64,000 nucleotides of DNA from Muricoccus harenae. GTDB taxonomy: Bacteria > Pseudomonadota > Alphaproteobacteria > Acetobacterales > Acetobacteraceae. Both the position numbers and the translations under genes were made by a program. Below the pieces are notes generated by a model that was not told the origin of the DNA, did no database searches, and saw nothing but the letters and a program-made list of their open reading frames with translations. This document shows positions 15,851 to 24,095 of this stretch, piece by piece (within the stretch, counting starts at the first letter, position 1; each line of letters opens with the position of its first letter). Where the stretch lies: positions 1 through 64,000 of the forward strand of contig NZ_WWDL01000031.1 of assembly GCF_009848505.1 (NCBI RefSeq). Direction: 5' to 3'.

Positions 15851-17695
15851 TCAACTTCCCTCAACCTCCTCGGACGGAAGCTTCACCAGGGCCACCAGCG
15901 CCGCCGCGACAACGGTTCCGGCCGCTATGGAGGCCAGGTACATGACAACATTCCCGACCGCGCCCGGGATCAGCAGCACGAACATGCCGCCATGAGGTGC
16001 CCGGAGCGTGCAGCCAAAGAGCATGGAGAGCGCCCCGCTCACCGCGCCGCCCACCATCATTGTCGGGATGACCCGTAACGGATCGCGCGCCACATAGGGG
16101 ATCGCCCCCTCCGAGATGAAGCAAAGGCCAAGCACACCCGTCGCCTGCCGCGCCTCGATCTCGGATCTGACGAACTTGCGCGGGGCAATGAAGGTCGCCA
16201 ATGCCAGCGCAAGCGGAGGCACCATCCCTGCCGCCATGGTCGCCGCCATCGGCCCGAAGGAGGAGGAGGAAAGCAGCCCCACCGTGAAAGCATAGGCTGC
16301 CTTGTTCACTGGACCGCCCATGTCGAAGCACATCATCGCGCCTAACAGGGCGCCCAGCAGCACAGCATTGGTGGACGACATCCCGCCTAACCAGGCGGTT
16401 AGCCCATCCATGATCCCCTTCATCGGTGCGCCGACAACATAGACCATGAGCAGCCCCGTGGTCGCAGTCGCCAGCAGCGGGATCACCAGCACTGGCATGA
16501 GGCCCTGGATGCCTTCGGGCAGCTTCACCTTGTCCGCTATCAGCCGCGCCGAGTAACCCGCGATGAAGCCGGACACGATGCCGCCTAGGAACCCTGCCCC
16601 AAGTTGGGAGGCAAGCAACCCGCCAATCAGCCCCGGCGCCAGTCCTGGACGGTCCGCGATGGAATAGGCGATGAAGCCTGAGAGCACCGGCACCATCAGA
16701 AGGAAGGCCGCCCCGCCGCCGATCTGCATCATCGCCGCAGGCAGGGTCCCCGGCTCCTTGAAGGCCTCGATGCCGAAGACGAAGGAGATTGCGATGAGCA
16801 GCCCGCCCGCCACCACAACCGGCAACATGTAGGACACGCCGGTCAGCAGGTGCTTGTACGGGCCGGACTGGGCCTTGCCGCCCGCACGCGCCGGTTTCAC
16901 GGCCCGGGAAGTTGATGAGGCGTCCCCGGCCGGTGCTTCCGTGGCCAACGCCGCCTCGATCACCGCCAGCGCCTTCTTGAGCGCCGATCCCGTATCCGTC
17001 TGGTACAGCGCCTTGCCCGCGAAGCGCGACAGATCCACCGCCGTGTCAGCCGCGATGATCACTGCATCCGCCTGGGCGATCTGCTCATCGGTCAGGACAT
17101 TCTTCGCGCCGACTGAGCCCTGGGTCTCGACCGCAATGTCATGTCCCATCGCGGAGGCCTGCCGCTTCAGGGCCTCTGCGGCCATGAAAGTGTGTGCGAT
17201 GCCCGTCGGGCAGGCCGTGATTGCCACCAGCCGCTTGCCGGAAGCCGGCGTTGTGACGGGCCTATCAGCGCTGCCCGGCGGGGCCACCGCCGGAGAGTGA
17301 GCCGTAGGACTTACCGCTGGGGCCGGAGCCGGGGCATCAGAAATAGTAGGCGCCGGCTCGGCCGTCTTGGAAGCAATCGATGCCGTTCTGCCCAGCGCCA
17401 GCGCTGCCTGAATTGCACCCGCCGGATCACGGATGGCCGACGCCGTGCTCGTCACATGCATCCGCCGCGCGCCCAGTGAGCCGAGATCAAGCGGCGTGTC
17501 GGTCGCCAGCACCACGCCATCCGCCGCCATCATCACCGCGTCATCCACCCAGGCCGCGGTGCCGGCGCCAGGATCGACCACCCGCGCATCGATCTCGTGC
17601 CCCAGCAATGCCGCCTGCTTCTTCAGCGCCTCGGCCGCCATCACCGAATGCGCGGTGCCCGACGTGCAGGCCGTCAGGGCCAGGATCCTGCTCAT
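15851..17695 (-). CDS. fruA: PTS fructose-specific EIIB'BC component
   Basis: A 614-residue membrane protein that takes up fructose and phosphorylates it to fructose 1-phosphate. Residues 1-100 are a first EIIB-like domain (TACTSGTAHSVMAAEALKKQ, Cys10). A second EIIB domain at about 155-255 has the phosphorylated-cysteine motif ITACPTGIAHTFMAAEALKR. The EIIC channel fills about 275-600 with some ten hydrophobic segments (GFIAGYSARLIADKVKLPEG, GGPVNKAAYAFTVG, GAIPYVARDPLRVIP). ATG 17695 has GGGAGG seven bases upstream and is preferred to the in-frame GTG 17710. It is the last gene of fruB-fruK-fruA, 32 bases after fruK. Confidence 0.95.
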   Translation of the reverse strand: MSRILALTACTSGTAHSVMAAEALKKQAALLGHEIDARVVDPGAGTAAWVDDAVMMAADGVVLATDTPLDLGSLGARRMHVTSTASAIRDPAGAIQAALALGRTASIASKTAEPAPTISDAPAPAPAVSPTAHSPAVAPPGSADRPVTTPASGKRLVAITACPTGIAHTFMAAEALKRQASAMGHDIAVETQGSVGAKNVLTDEQIAQADAVIIAADTAVDLSRFAGKALYQTDTGSALKKALAVIEAALATEAPAGDASSTSRAVKPARAGGKAQSGPYKHLLTGVSYMLPVVVAGGLLIAISFVFGIEAFKEPGTLPAAMMQIGGGAAFLLMVPVLSGFIAYSIADRPGLAPGLIGGLLASQLGAGFLGGIVSGFIAGYSARLIADKVKLPEGIQGLMPVLVIPLLATATTGLLMVYVVGAPMKGIMDGLTAWLGGMSSTNAVLLGALLGAMMCFDMGGPVNKAAYAFTVGLLSSSSFGPMAATMAAGMVPPLALALATFIAPRKFVRSEIEARQATGVLGLCFISEGAIPYVARDPLRVIPTMMVGGAVSGALSMLFGCTLRAPHGGMFVLLIPGAVGNVVMYLASIAAGTVVAAALVALVKLPSEEVEGS

Positions 17696-17727
17696 CTCAC
17701 AGCCTCCCACGCGTCACGGCATGCATC

Positions 17728-18678
17728 TCAGGTCGCATCCGGCAGCACCTCCACCTGCACCTTCCCGGCCAACGCCGCGATCTCCGCTGCATCGGGCAAG
17801 CGCGGTCCCAACGTCGAAAGTGCGCCGAGCGAGAAGGCCGTCGCCAGCCGCGCGCGCGCCACCAGGTCCAGACCGCGCAACACGCCCATCAGCCAACCGG
17901 CGACCATCGCATCCCCGGCGCCAACCGTGGAGCGAAGCACCTGTGGTCGCCCGACTGCATGAACGCGCCTGCCGCCATCCGCGAATACAGCGCCATCAGC
18001 ACCGAGCGAGACGATCACCGTTCCCACACCGCGCGCCTGCATCCGCCCTGCCGCACCCGCCGCATCGGCCACCCCGGCGATGCGCTCGCCCAACAGCTCG
18101 CCCAGTTCCTCGCCATTCGGCTTGATGCAGTCCGGCCCTTCCGCGAGCGCCGCCGCGAAGGGCGCGCCTGAGGCATCTAGGAGCACCCGCGCACCCGCCT
18201 GCCGCACCTCCCGCAGCAGGCGCGCATGCAGGTCCGGCGAGGCACCCTTCGGCAGCGATCCGCAGAGCGCCACCCATCCCACTTCGGCCGCGATCGAACG
18301 CACGGCGTCGGCCAGCGCGTTCTCACGCGCCCCATCCACGGCGAAGCCGGGAAAGTTCAGGTCGGTGACGCGCTCGTCATCCTCGATGATCTTCACATTC
18401 GTCCGCGTGGCGCCAGGGACGGAGAGAAAGCGGTCTACGATCCCACCCATGGCGAGGAAGCTGCGGAAGCCTGCCGCATTCATCTCACCCAACCACCCCG
18501 TGGCCAAAACCGGCACCCCTGCGCCTTGTGAAGCCAGGAAGGCGGCCACATTGATCCCCTTGCCGCCCGGATCCTCCTGCGCCTCGCGCACCCGGTTCAC
18601 CAGGCCGGGCGTGAGCACGCCCAGCCGCGTCGTCAGATCCAGCGCCGGGTTCGGCGTAACGGTGGCAATGCCTCTCAC
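17728..18678 (-). CDS. fruK: 1-phosphofructokinase
   Basis: A 316-residue PfkB-family sugar kinase that converts fructose 1-phosphate to fructose 1,6-bisphosphate, feeding imported fructose into glycolysis. Family hallmarks: TVTPNPALDLT at the N-terminus, DPGGKGINVA for sugar binding, and STVGAGDAMVAGWL with the catalytic aspartate near the C-terminus. The start is GTG 18678: it overlaps the fruB stop as GTGA and gives MRGIATVTPNPALD, the usual family start. The longer open frame up to 18753 lies inside fruB and is rejected. Confidence 0.94.
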   Translation of the reverse strand: MRGIATVTPNPALDLTTRLGVLTPGLVNRVREAQEDPGGKGINVAAFLASQGAGVPVLATGWLGEMNAAGFRSFLAMGGIVDRFLSVPGATRTNVKIIEDDERVTDLNFPGFAVDGARENALADAVRSIAAEVGWVALCGSLPKGASPDLHARLLREVRQAGARVLLDASGAPFAAALAEGPDCIKPNGEELGELLGERIAGVADAAGAAGRMQARGVGTVIVSLGADGAVFADGGRRVHAVGRPQVLRSTVGAGDAMVAGWLMGVLRGLDLVARARLATAFSLGALSTLGPRLPDAAEIAALAGKVQVEVLPDAT

Positions 18679-21158
18679 GAAAGCGCCCTCACCTCGGCCG
18701 CCGTGCCGCAAGCTAGCGCCCTTTCGGCCAGCCGCTTCGCATCGGCCATCCACAACCCCCGGATGCGCGCCTTCAGCTCGGGAACCGCGGGCGGGCTGAC
18801 GGAGAGCTCATCCACCCCCAGCCCGACGAGGATCGCGCAGGCTTCGCGCTCGGCGGCGAGGTTGCCGCAGACACCCACCCATTTGCCCGCCGCATGCGCC
18901 GCCTGCACCACCTGTCCGATCAGCCGCAGCACGGCGGGGTGCAGCCCATCCGCTTTGGTCGCCAGGGCCGGATGCATGCGGTCCATGGCCAGTACGTATT
19001 GCGTCAGGTCATTCGTGCCGATGGAGAAGAAGTCCACCTCGCGCGCCAGCACATCCGCCATGGCCGCGGCCGAGGGCACCTCCACCATGATGCCCACCTC
19101 CATCGGCGGTGCGCCCAGCTCGGAACGCACGGCCTCCAGCGCCGCACGGCCCTCGCGGTATTCCTCGACGCTCGCGACCATTGGGAACATCACCTTCACC
19201 GCCCCGGCCGGCGCCGCACGCGCGGCGCGCGAGATGGCGCGGAGCTGCGGACGGAACAGGTCCGGCCGCTGCAGGCAGAGGCGCAGCCCGCGGATTCCCA
19301 GGAACGGGTTGTCCTCCCGCGGGAGCCGCAGATAGGGAACCTCCTTGTCGCCGCCGATATCCAGCGTGCGCACGATAAGCGGCAGGCCGCGCAGCGCCTC
19401 CGTCATCGCGTGCAGCGCCTGGAACTGCTCCTCCTCATCCGGCGCCGCCTCCCGGTCGAGGAAGAGGAACTCGGTGCGCAGGAGGCCAACACCTTCCGCA
19501 CCCGCCGCCACGGCAGCCGCGGCCTCGGCGGGAGTGCCGATATTCGCCACAGTCTCGAGCCGCCGGCCGTCTCGCGTGAAGGCAGGGCGGTAGGCCGCCT
19601 CCCTTGCCTCCGCATCGGCCGCCTGCCGTTCAGTGCGCGCGGCCTCGGCCAGGGCGCGGTCCTGCTCATCCGGCTCCGGGAGGAGCACGCCGCCATCGCC
19701 ATCCAGCACCGCCTCCGTGCCATCGGGAATCCGGAGGATCCCCTCCCCCAAACCCGCGACAGCCGGCAGGCCCAGCGCGCGTGCCAGGATGGCCGTGTGC
19801 GAATTCGGTCCGCCCACTGCGGTCGCCAGCCCCAGGACGCGCCTGGTATCCAGCCCCGCCGTATCGGAAGGCGCCAGGTCTTCCGCCACCAGGATCACGG
19901 GATGATCCGGCAGCACGAGGCTTGGCGCCTCGGCCGCGCCCGAGAGGATCCGCACCACCCGCGCCCCGACATCGCGCACGTCCCGCCCGCGCTCCGCCAG
20001 CAGGGCATCGCGAAGGGATTCCATCTCCTGGGCCCGCGCCTCGGTTACCGCCCGCCAGGCTGCAGCGGCGGAGATGCCCTGCGCCACGCGCGCTCGGGCG
20101 GCGCCCACAAGCTCCGGGTCATCCACCAGTTCCTGATGCGCCAGGAAGATCGCCGCCTGCTTCGATCCCGAGCGGGCTGAGACCTCGGCCTGGAGGGCCC
20201 GCAACTCCTCATGCGCGCGCGTCAGCGCCACATCGAGCCGCTGCGCTTCTGCCGCCGGGTCGCCGATGGGCGCCATATCGGCGACTGCTGGCGCCGCGTG
20301 GCGCAGACGGTGCGTGCGCGCGATCGCCAGCCCGGGCGAGGCCGCGACGCCCCGTCGTACCGCGCCTCGATAAGGAACGATCGCCGTGGTCCGTGCGACA
20401 GGGTCCGGTTCCTCTGCTTCATCCGCGTCGCCCAGCCCGGCGGCCACGGCCTCAGCCAGGGCCCGCACGGCCGCGGCACCATCCGCACCGCGCGCCGCGA
20501 TCTCCAGCAGCGCCCCGCGCTCGGCGCCGAGCGTCAGCAGGGCCGCCATGGATTTGCCATTGGCGAGCTTTCCGCCATGCCCGACGAGCACCTCGGCCGC
20601 AAAGCTCTTGGCCAAGGTCGCGAAGGCGGTTGCCGGCCGTGCATGGAAGCCGGCATGGCCCACGATCTCGGCCGAGGCGCGGTGGTCATAGCCCTCCGGC
20701 ATCTGCGCGGCGGCAGCCGGCGGCGGCGGGGCCGCGCCGCCCAGTGCCCGCAGGATCTCGCCCTTGTCGCGGGTGCGCCCCAAGGCCTCGGCCACCTCGG
20801 GCTCCTGCAGCACGCCGGTCAGTGCCGCCAGGACCTGCACATGCTCGTCCGATTGCGCCGCGATGCCGATGGCAAGGTGAACCACCTGCCCCTCATCCCA
20901 GGTGACGCCGCCCGGAAACTGCGCCACCGCCACCGCAGTGCGCCGCACCATGCCCGCATCGCCACGCAGTCCATGGGGAATGGCGATGCCGCTGCCGAGA
21001 TAGGTCGGCACCTGGCGTTCGCGCGCCAGCATGCTCTCGGCATAGGAGGGTTCGACGCTGCCCTCACCCGCGAGGATTGCGGCGGTCTGCCGGATGGCGT
21101 CCTCCTTGTCCCGGGCATGCAGCCCCAATCGAACCAGGGACTCAGTGATCGCCACCAT
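18675..21158 (-). CDS. fruB: multiphosphoryl transfer protein (EIIA-Fru, HPr, enzyme I fusion)
   Basis: An 827-residue cytoplasmic protein that carries the whole phosphorelay from PEP to FruA. Domains in order: EIIA-Fru at about 1-145 with the phosphorylated His62 in GIAIPHG; HPr at about 160-245 with His172 in GFHARPATAF; enzyme I at about 260-827 with the active His454 in GGPNSHTAILARALGLPAVAG and PEP/Mg-binding segments MFPMVASVEE and SIGTNDLTQYVLAMDR. The architecture matches Rhodobacter capsulatus FruB. ATG 21158 with GGAGG upstream is chosen; the frame continues upstream to 21302 with non-family sequence. It is first in the fruBKA operon. No FruR/Cra gene is adjacent. Confidence 0.94.
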   Translation of the reverse strand: MVAITESLVRLGLHARDKEDAIRQTAAILAGEGSVEPSYAESMLARERQVPTYLGSGIAIPHGLRGDAGMVRRTAVAVAQFPGGVTWDEGQVVHLAIGIAAQSDEHVQVLAALTGVLQEPEVAEALGRTRDKGEILRALGGAAPPPPAAAAQMPEGYDHRASAEIVGHAGFHARPATAFATLAKSFAAEVLVGHGGKLANGKSMAALLTLGAERGALLEIAARGADGAAAVRALAEAVAAGLGDADEAEEPDPVARTTAIVPYRGAVRRGVAASPGLAIARTHRLRHAAPAVADMAPIGDPAAEAQRLDVALTRAHEELRALQAEVSARSGSKQAAIFLAHQELVDDPELVGAARARVAQGISAAAAWRAVTEARAQEMESLRDALLAERGRDVRDVGARVVRILSGAAEAPSLVLPDHPVILVAEDLAPSDTAGLDTRRVLGLATAVGGPNSHTAILARALGLPAVAGLGEGILRIPDGTEAVLDGDGGVLLPEPDEQDRALAEAARTERQAADAEAREAAYRPAFTRDGRRLETVANIGTPAEAAAAVAAGAEGVGLLRTEFLFLDREAAPDEEEQFQALHAMTEALRGLPLIVRTLDIGGDKEVPYLRLPREDNPFLGIRGLRLCLQRPDLFRPQLRAISRAARAAPAGAVKVMFPMVASVEEYREGRAALEAVRSELGAPPMEVGIMVEVPSAAAMADVLAREVDFFSIGTNDLTQYVLAMDRMHPALATKADGLHPAVLRLIGQVVQAAHAAGKWVGVCGNLAAEREACAILVGLGVDELSVSPPAVPELKARIRGLWMADAKRLAERALACGTAAEVRALS

Positions 21159-21311
21159 GCGCGCCTGCCTCCTTGCGTCCCCGGCCGTAACCGAGGAACG
21201 CGCGAATGCGGAAAAGAAAGCGTCGCCTGGAGAGTTTCGCTCCTCATCCGGCGCCGAGGCCGAAACGCGCCCAAGCCCGACCATTCCGAGGGGAGCGGCC
21301 ATGGCTGCGGA

Positions 21312-21450
21312 GTGCTTGTTGGCAAGGTCGCAGTGATCACAGATGGAGAGAGCGGCATCGGGTACGCCATGACCTATGCGGCGCGGATGCGGACCTGGTG
21401 ATCAGCGACAGCAACGTGCCGGATGCGCGCAAGGGAGACGCAGCACTGGG
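21312..21450 (+). pseudogene. remnant of a short-chain dehydrogenase/reductase N-terminus
   Basis: One frame encodes GKVAVITDGESGIGYAMTYA, which matches the Rossmann start of SDR enzymes of the YghA/YhdG type (GKVA-I/V-TGG-D/E-SGIGRA) with the first Gly replaced by Asp. It stops after about 30 codons. A neighbouring frame then continues with ADLVISDSN, the expected beta2 strand, so a frameshift near 21,390 broke the gene. The catalytic YxxxK part is missing altogether. This is a decayed fragment next to a MarC fragment on the same strand. Confidence 0.6.
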
Positions 21451-21504
21451 CGGAGCAGGCCGGGTGCAGATGCGTGCTGGATCCCGGTGTCTTCAGCAAA
21501 CCGG

Positions 21505-21713
21505 ATGACGGCAGCGGCGGTGCCGATCTCGCTCAGTGTCTGGAACGCCCACAACTCGGCGAACCGCCTGATCGCGCTGCTGGGGAGAATGGTGCCAGGG
21601 TCATGGCACGGCTGGCGGCATTCCTGCTGCTCTGTGTCGGCGTGCAGATTCTGAGCAACGGGTTTCAGGACCTGATGATCCCTGTCTTCCGGCTCCCCCA
21701 ACCGCCGGGCTGA
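21505..21713 (+). pseudogene. remnant of a MarC-family membrane protein, 3' end, frameshifted
   Basis: The 3' frame reads MARLAAFLLLCVGVQILSNG, the C-terminal membrane segment characteristic of MarC-family proteins (R-L-x-x-F-L-L-x-C-x-G-V-Q-x-x-x-x-G). Upstream, the adjacent frame reads SLSVWNAHNSANRLIALLGR, the preceding segment of the same family. The two join if one A is restored near 21,589 (GAGAATGG from GAGAAATGG), giving LLGRNGARVMARL. The 5' two thirds of the gene are absent. Probably non-functional. Confidence 0.6.
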
Positions 21714-22067
21714 GCGAGCGCTCGCCAGGCGGCGGGCACGGATGAGGGCTTGCCGACTGCCCACGGAACAGGGCGAGACGACACCTCCATACCGTCCAGC
21801 CGCTCCTTCCGTGACATCGCCGGCACTGGGATCGCGCGCCTCGTGGCCTTTCACCTTCGCGGCATATCGCAAGCGGGCGCCCGATGCACAGCAAGCGAGG
21901 CCTCGGAAGAGCAGGCCCGTCCTGGAGCGGGCTACGTCCGCGTCGTGCCTCGCTTCGGGCATACACATCATAACCGCACGGCATTGGAGCGCCCAACCGC
22001 CCTAGCCCAACTTCCCCGCACGAGCCGCGGCACATCGCCGCAGGGCCCGCGGAGCGGAGAACCCGTC
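21714..22067. other. intergenic stretch, no gene seen
   Basis: About 350 bases between the MarC remnant and the small secreted protein at 22068. Open frames exist on both strands, but none has a credible start plus product; they look like random GC-rich frames. Confidence 0.45.
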
Positions 22068-22262
22068 ATGCGCAAGCTCTTCGCCGCCTTGGCCATCACC
22101 CTGATCGCCGGCGCTGCCACGCCCTCCTTTGCCGAGAGCGAGGACGATGCCGGCGGCTCCAGCCCGTCGCCTACCTGGCCCCAGACTGGAAGCCGCACAC
22201 TGCTGGCCAGCAACAGCCAGAACGGTGTCACCAGTGCCGATATGGGCCGCCAGGACGCCTAA
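22068..22262 (+). CDS. small secreted protein, related to family A (64 aa)
   Basis: Starts at ATG 22068 with a textbook Sec signal peptide (MRKLFAALAITLIAGAATPSFA), GGAG lying about ten bases upstream. The mature part is only about 42 residues, polar, with the segment TGSRTLLASNS. That matches SGRTLLAGNG in the protein at 11229-11453 some 11 kb away. The C-terminus (VTSADMGRQDA) differs from the GGGGQH ending of the other two. A longer in-frame extension upstream would hide the signal peptide and is rejected. Function unknown. Confidence 0.65.
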   Translation: MRKLFAALAITLIAGAATPSFAESEDDAGGSSPSPTWPQTGSRTLLASNSQNGVTSADMGRQDA

Positions 22263-22301
22263 CCGTACGGCACCACCCCATGCTGCTTCAGGAGAAGAAA
22301 T

Positions 22302-22466
22302 ATGTTTGAAATCTTCACCCTCGGCGCTCTCGCTTCGGCTCTGATCGCAGGGCCGACCCATCCCGCCGGCGCTGAGGTCGAGTTCGTCGCCCGGCCGGTC
22401 GTGTCCAAAGCCTGGGGCAAGGACCCCGCCGGTGATGCACCCAGCGGATCGCGCCAGGAAGATTGA
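22302..22466 (+). CDS. small putative exported peptide (54 aa)
   Basis: A short frame beginning MFEIFTLGALASALIAG with an excellent ribosome-binding site (CAGGAG, seven bases before the ATG), 39 bases downstream of the preceding small secreted protein. The N-terminus looks like a short signal sequence that could be cut after PAGA, leaving about 30 polar residues ending SGSRQED. The tight spacing and the RBS argue for a two-gene unit with the gene at 22068. No family is recognised. Confidence 0.5.
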   Translation: MFEIFTLGALASALIAGPTHPAGAEVEFVARPVVSKAWGKDPAGDAPSGSRQED

Positions 22467-22520
22467 TGCCCCGCCTGGCGGCCGCCGGCACGGATCAGCC
22501 CCGCAAAGAAGACCGGCACG

Positions 22521-22772
22521 ATGATGAGCAACCCAGGACCAGCGGGTGGATCGACACCGCCCGCGCAACCTCCCTTCACGTTTTCCGCACCCCTGACCGG
22601 CCGCGCGGGATCGTTCCACGCGCTGGCGCCCACCTTCGGATCCGCGGCTGCGTCCTGGGGTGATCCGGGGGCGGACCGGGACCTTTGGAGGCAGATTTCA
22701 CGGCGCTGGATGATGTCGGTCGCGACGCGGCCGGCAACCCTGGCTCCGCCCGTCGATGGCCGCATCGCGTGA
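22521..22772 (+). CDS. possible small protein (83 aa), weak
   Basis: A frame starting MMSNPGPAGGSTPPAQP that follows the run of small genes. It is Pro/Gly/Ala-rich, has no signal peptide and only a weak AAGAAG upstream. It could be a real low-complexity protein or a chance frame in GC-rich DNA. Listed because it fits the spacing of the cluster. Confidence 0.25.
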   Translation: MMSNPGPAGGSTPPAQPPFTFSAPLTGRAGSFHALAPTFGSAAASWGDPGADRDLWRQISRRWMMSVATRPATLAPPVDGRIA

Positions 22773-22864
22773 CAGCCGGTGGTCAGGCCCTCTCATAATG
22801 ACGCAGGCGCAAGACGTCGGCGCATTGTCCGGCTGCCTGGCATTACCGTGGAGGAAGTTGCGCG

Positions 22865-23278
22865 ATGCGCCTCGAAGCTCTTCTTGCCGGCCTTCTGATC
22901 GCACTGGGCGCGGAAAGCGCCGCAGCCCGGGATATGTCCGGCAAGGCCTACGCCGCTCATGCACACCGCGCCTCGCCCGGCACGCATGCCCAAGCCGGCG
23001 CTCGTCGTCGGGCGGCGGCCCAGGTTGAAGCATCTGCCACGCGCCGAAGCGCGGCCGTTCGAGCCCGCAGGGACGTCCGATCTCAGCAGGTCTTCTGCCT
23101 GCCCGGATTCACCTTCCCGGTCTATCATTCCGACGGCATTGCTCGGCCGGACCTCCTCACGGCGGGGATGGCGCGCAGGTTGCCCGGCCCCTCACATCCC
23201 GAACTCACCGTGCCGGCATCATTTCCGACCGGAAATGTCCCGTCCTGGTCATGTCTCAGCCGGCCATGGATGGTCTGA
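22865..23278 (+). CDS. hypothetical exported basic protein (137 aa)
   Basis: ATG 22865 is preceded by GGAGGAAG at a good distance and followed by a signal-peptide-like N-terminus (MRLEALLAGLLIALGAESAA, cut probably after AAA). The next 60 residues are rich in Ala, Arg and His. The C-terminal part contains FCLPGFTFPVYHSDG and two further cysteines-and-prolines segments (SWSCLSRPW). No known domain is recognised. It ends the cluster of small exported proteins that starts at 22068. The codon pattern is only moderately convincing. Confidence 0.42.
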   Translation: MRLEALLAGLLIALGAESAAARDMSGKAYAAHAHRASPGTHAQAGARRRAAAQVEASATRRSAAVRARRDVRSQQVFCLPGFTFPVYHSDGIARPDLLTAGMARRLPGPSHPELTVPASFPTGNVPSWSCLSRPWMV

Positions 23279-23379
23279 CCCGGCCTCTTGTCCCTGAATG
23301 TCTCGCCGCAGGCACGCTTCGGTGGTGATGGCCGGTCAAGCTGCAGGCTCAATCCGCAGGCACTGGCAGATGGTCCTGA

Positions 23380-23428
23380 TTCAAATTTGAACCTAGCTCG
23401 TCGCCTCGCGGCATGGCATCTAGGTTCA
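23380..23428. promoter_or_regulatory. palindromic operator-like site upstream of the HTH/DUF2786/metallopeptidase cassette
   Basis: A perfect 12-base palindrome TTCAAATTTGAA (23380-23391) overlaps the left arm of a perfect 9-base inverted repeat, TGAACCTAG (23388-23396) and CTAGGTTCA (23420-23428), separated by 23 bases. The site ends 40 bases before the ATG of the HTH protein. Such symmetry in an otherwise GC-rich, gene-free stretch suggests binding by a dimeric regulator, plausibly the HTH protein itself. The assignment is inferred from symmetry and position. Confidence 0.55.
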
Positions 23429-23468
23429 TTCTTTGTTCTGTTCAGTATCGGAGTTGGAGGGAGGCAGA

Positions 23469-24095
23469 ATGGCGAGGATCCCACGCGAGCACCATGCGAC
23501 GATTCGTCAGCGGGTGGATGTTGGTGGCGAGAAGGTTGCCGAGGTGGCCGCGAGCTATGGCTGCACGCCGGCCAATATCTACGCCATCCTGGCCAAGCTG
23601 CGCCGCCATGACGACCAGGAGGGCAGCACGCCCGCGCCTGCCGTCCTCCCCATCGAGGCCGCGGACGCCTCCGGCACGCCGGAACTTCCCGTGGCCGCGG
23701 TGACTGTGGATGCTACCCCGCTCCAGGTTCCGGCTTCCCTCTCGGAACCGGCCGAGCACGCCGCGCCGCCAGCTCCTTCGGCCCAGACCGTCCCGGCAGC
23801 ACCGCCCCTCCCCAGCCCGGCCATCGTCGTCCCGCCGCGCCGGGAGCCCGGCCCTGTCGCTGTGCCAGTCCGGTCGAGGCCCTCCATTGCCTCCCCCGCT
23901 CCGCGTGCCGGCCGGAGCGGTTACGCCCTCATGATGCGCACCAGCGACGGCGAGGAGGCGGTGAACCCCTTCCGCTCGCTCGACGAGCTTCTCTCGGCGG
24001 CCAAGCCCCTCCTGCGCAACGCGGCACGCAGCCAGGAGCCCATCTGGTTCTCCATCCAGCCGGTGGACCTTGATGCGCTGGAGGAGGCCTTCTGA
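23469..24095 (+). CDS. HTH-domain protein with Pro/Ala-rich linker (first gene of a three-gene cassette)
   Basis: A 208-residue protein. Residues 1-48 form a helix-turn-helix resembling transposase or sigma-factor-like HTHs (EKVAEVAASYGCTPANIYAILAKLRRH). Residues 50-150 are a low-complexity linker rich in Pro, Ala and Val. Residues 155-208 form a compact, probably folded C-terminus (SGYALMMRTSDGEEAVNPF, then WFSIQPVDLDALEEAF). ATG 23469 follows GGAGGGAGG closely; an upstream in-frame ATG at 23433 has no such site. It overlaps the next gene by four bases. The HTH and the upstream palindrome suggest autoregulation. No characterised family recognised. Confidence 0.72.
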   Translation: MARIPREHHATIRQRVDVGGEKVAEVAASYGCTPANIYAILAKLRRHDDQEGSTPAPAVLPIEAADASGTPELPVAAVTVDATPLQVPASLSEPAEHAAPPAPSAQTVPAAPPLPSPAIVVPPRREPGPVAVPVRSRPSIASPAPRAGRSGYALMMRTSDGEEAVNPFRSLDELLSAAKPLLRNAARSQEPIWFSIQPVDLDALEEAF

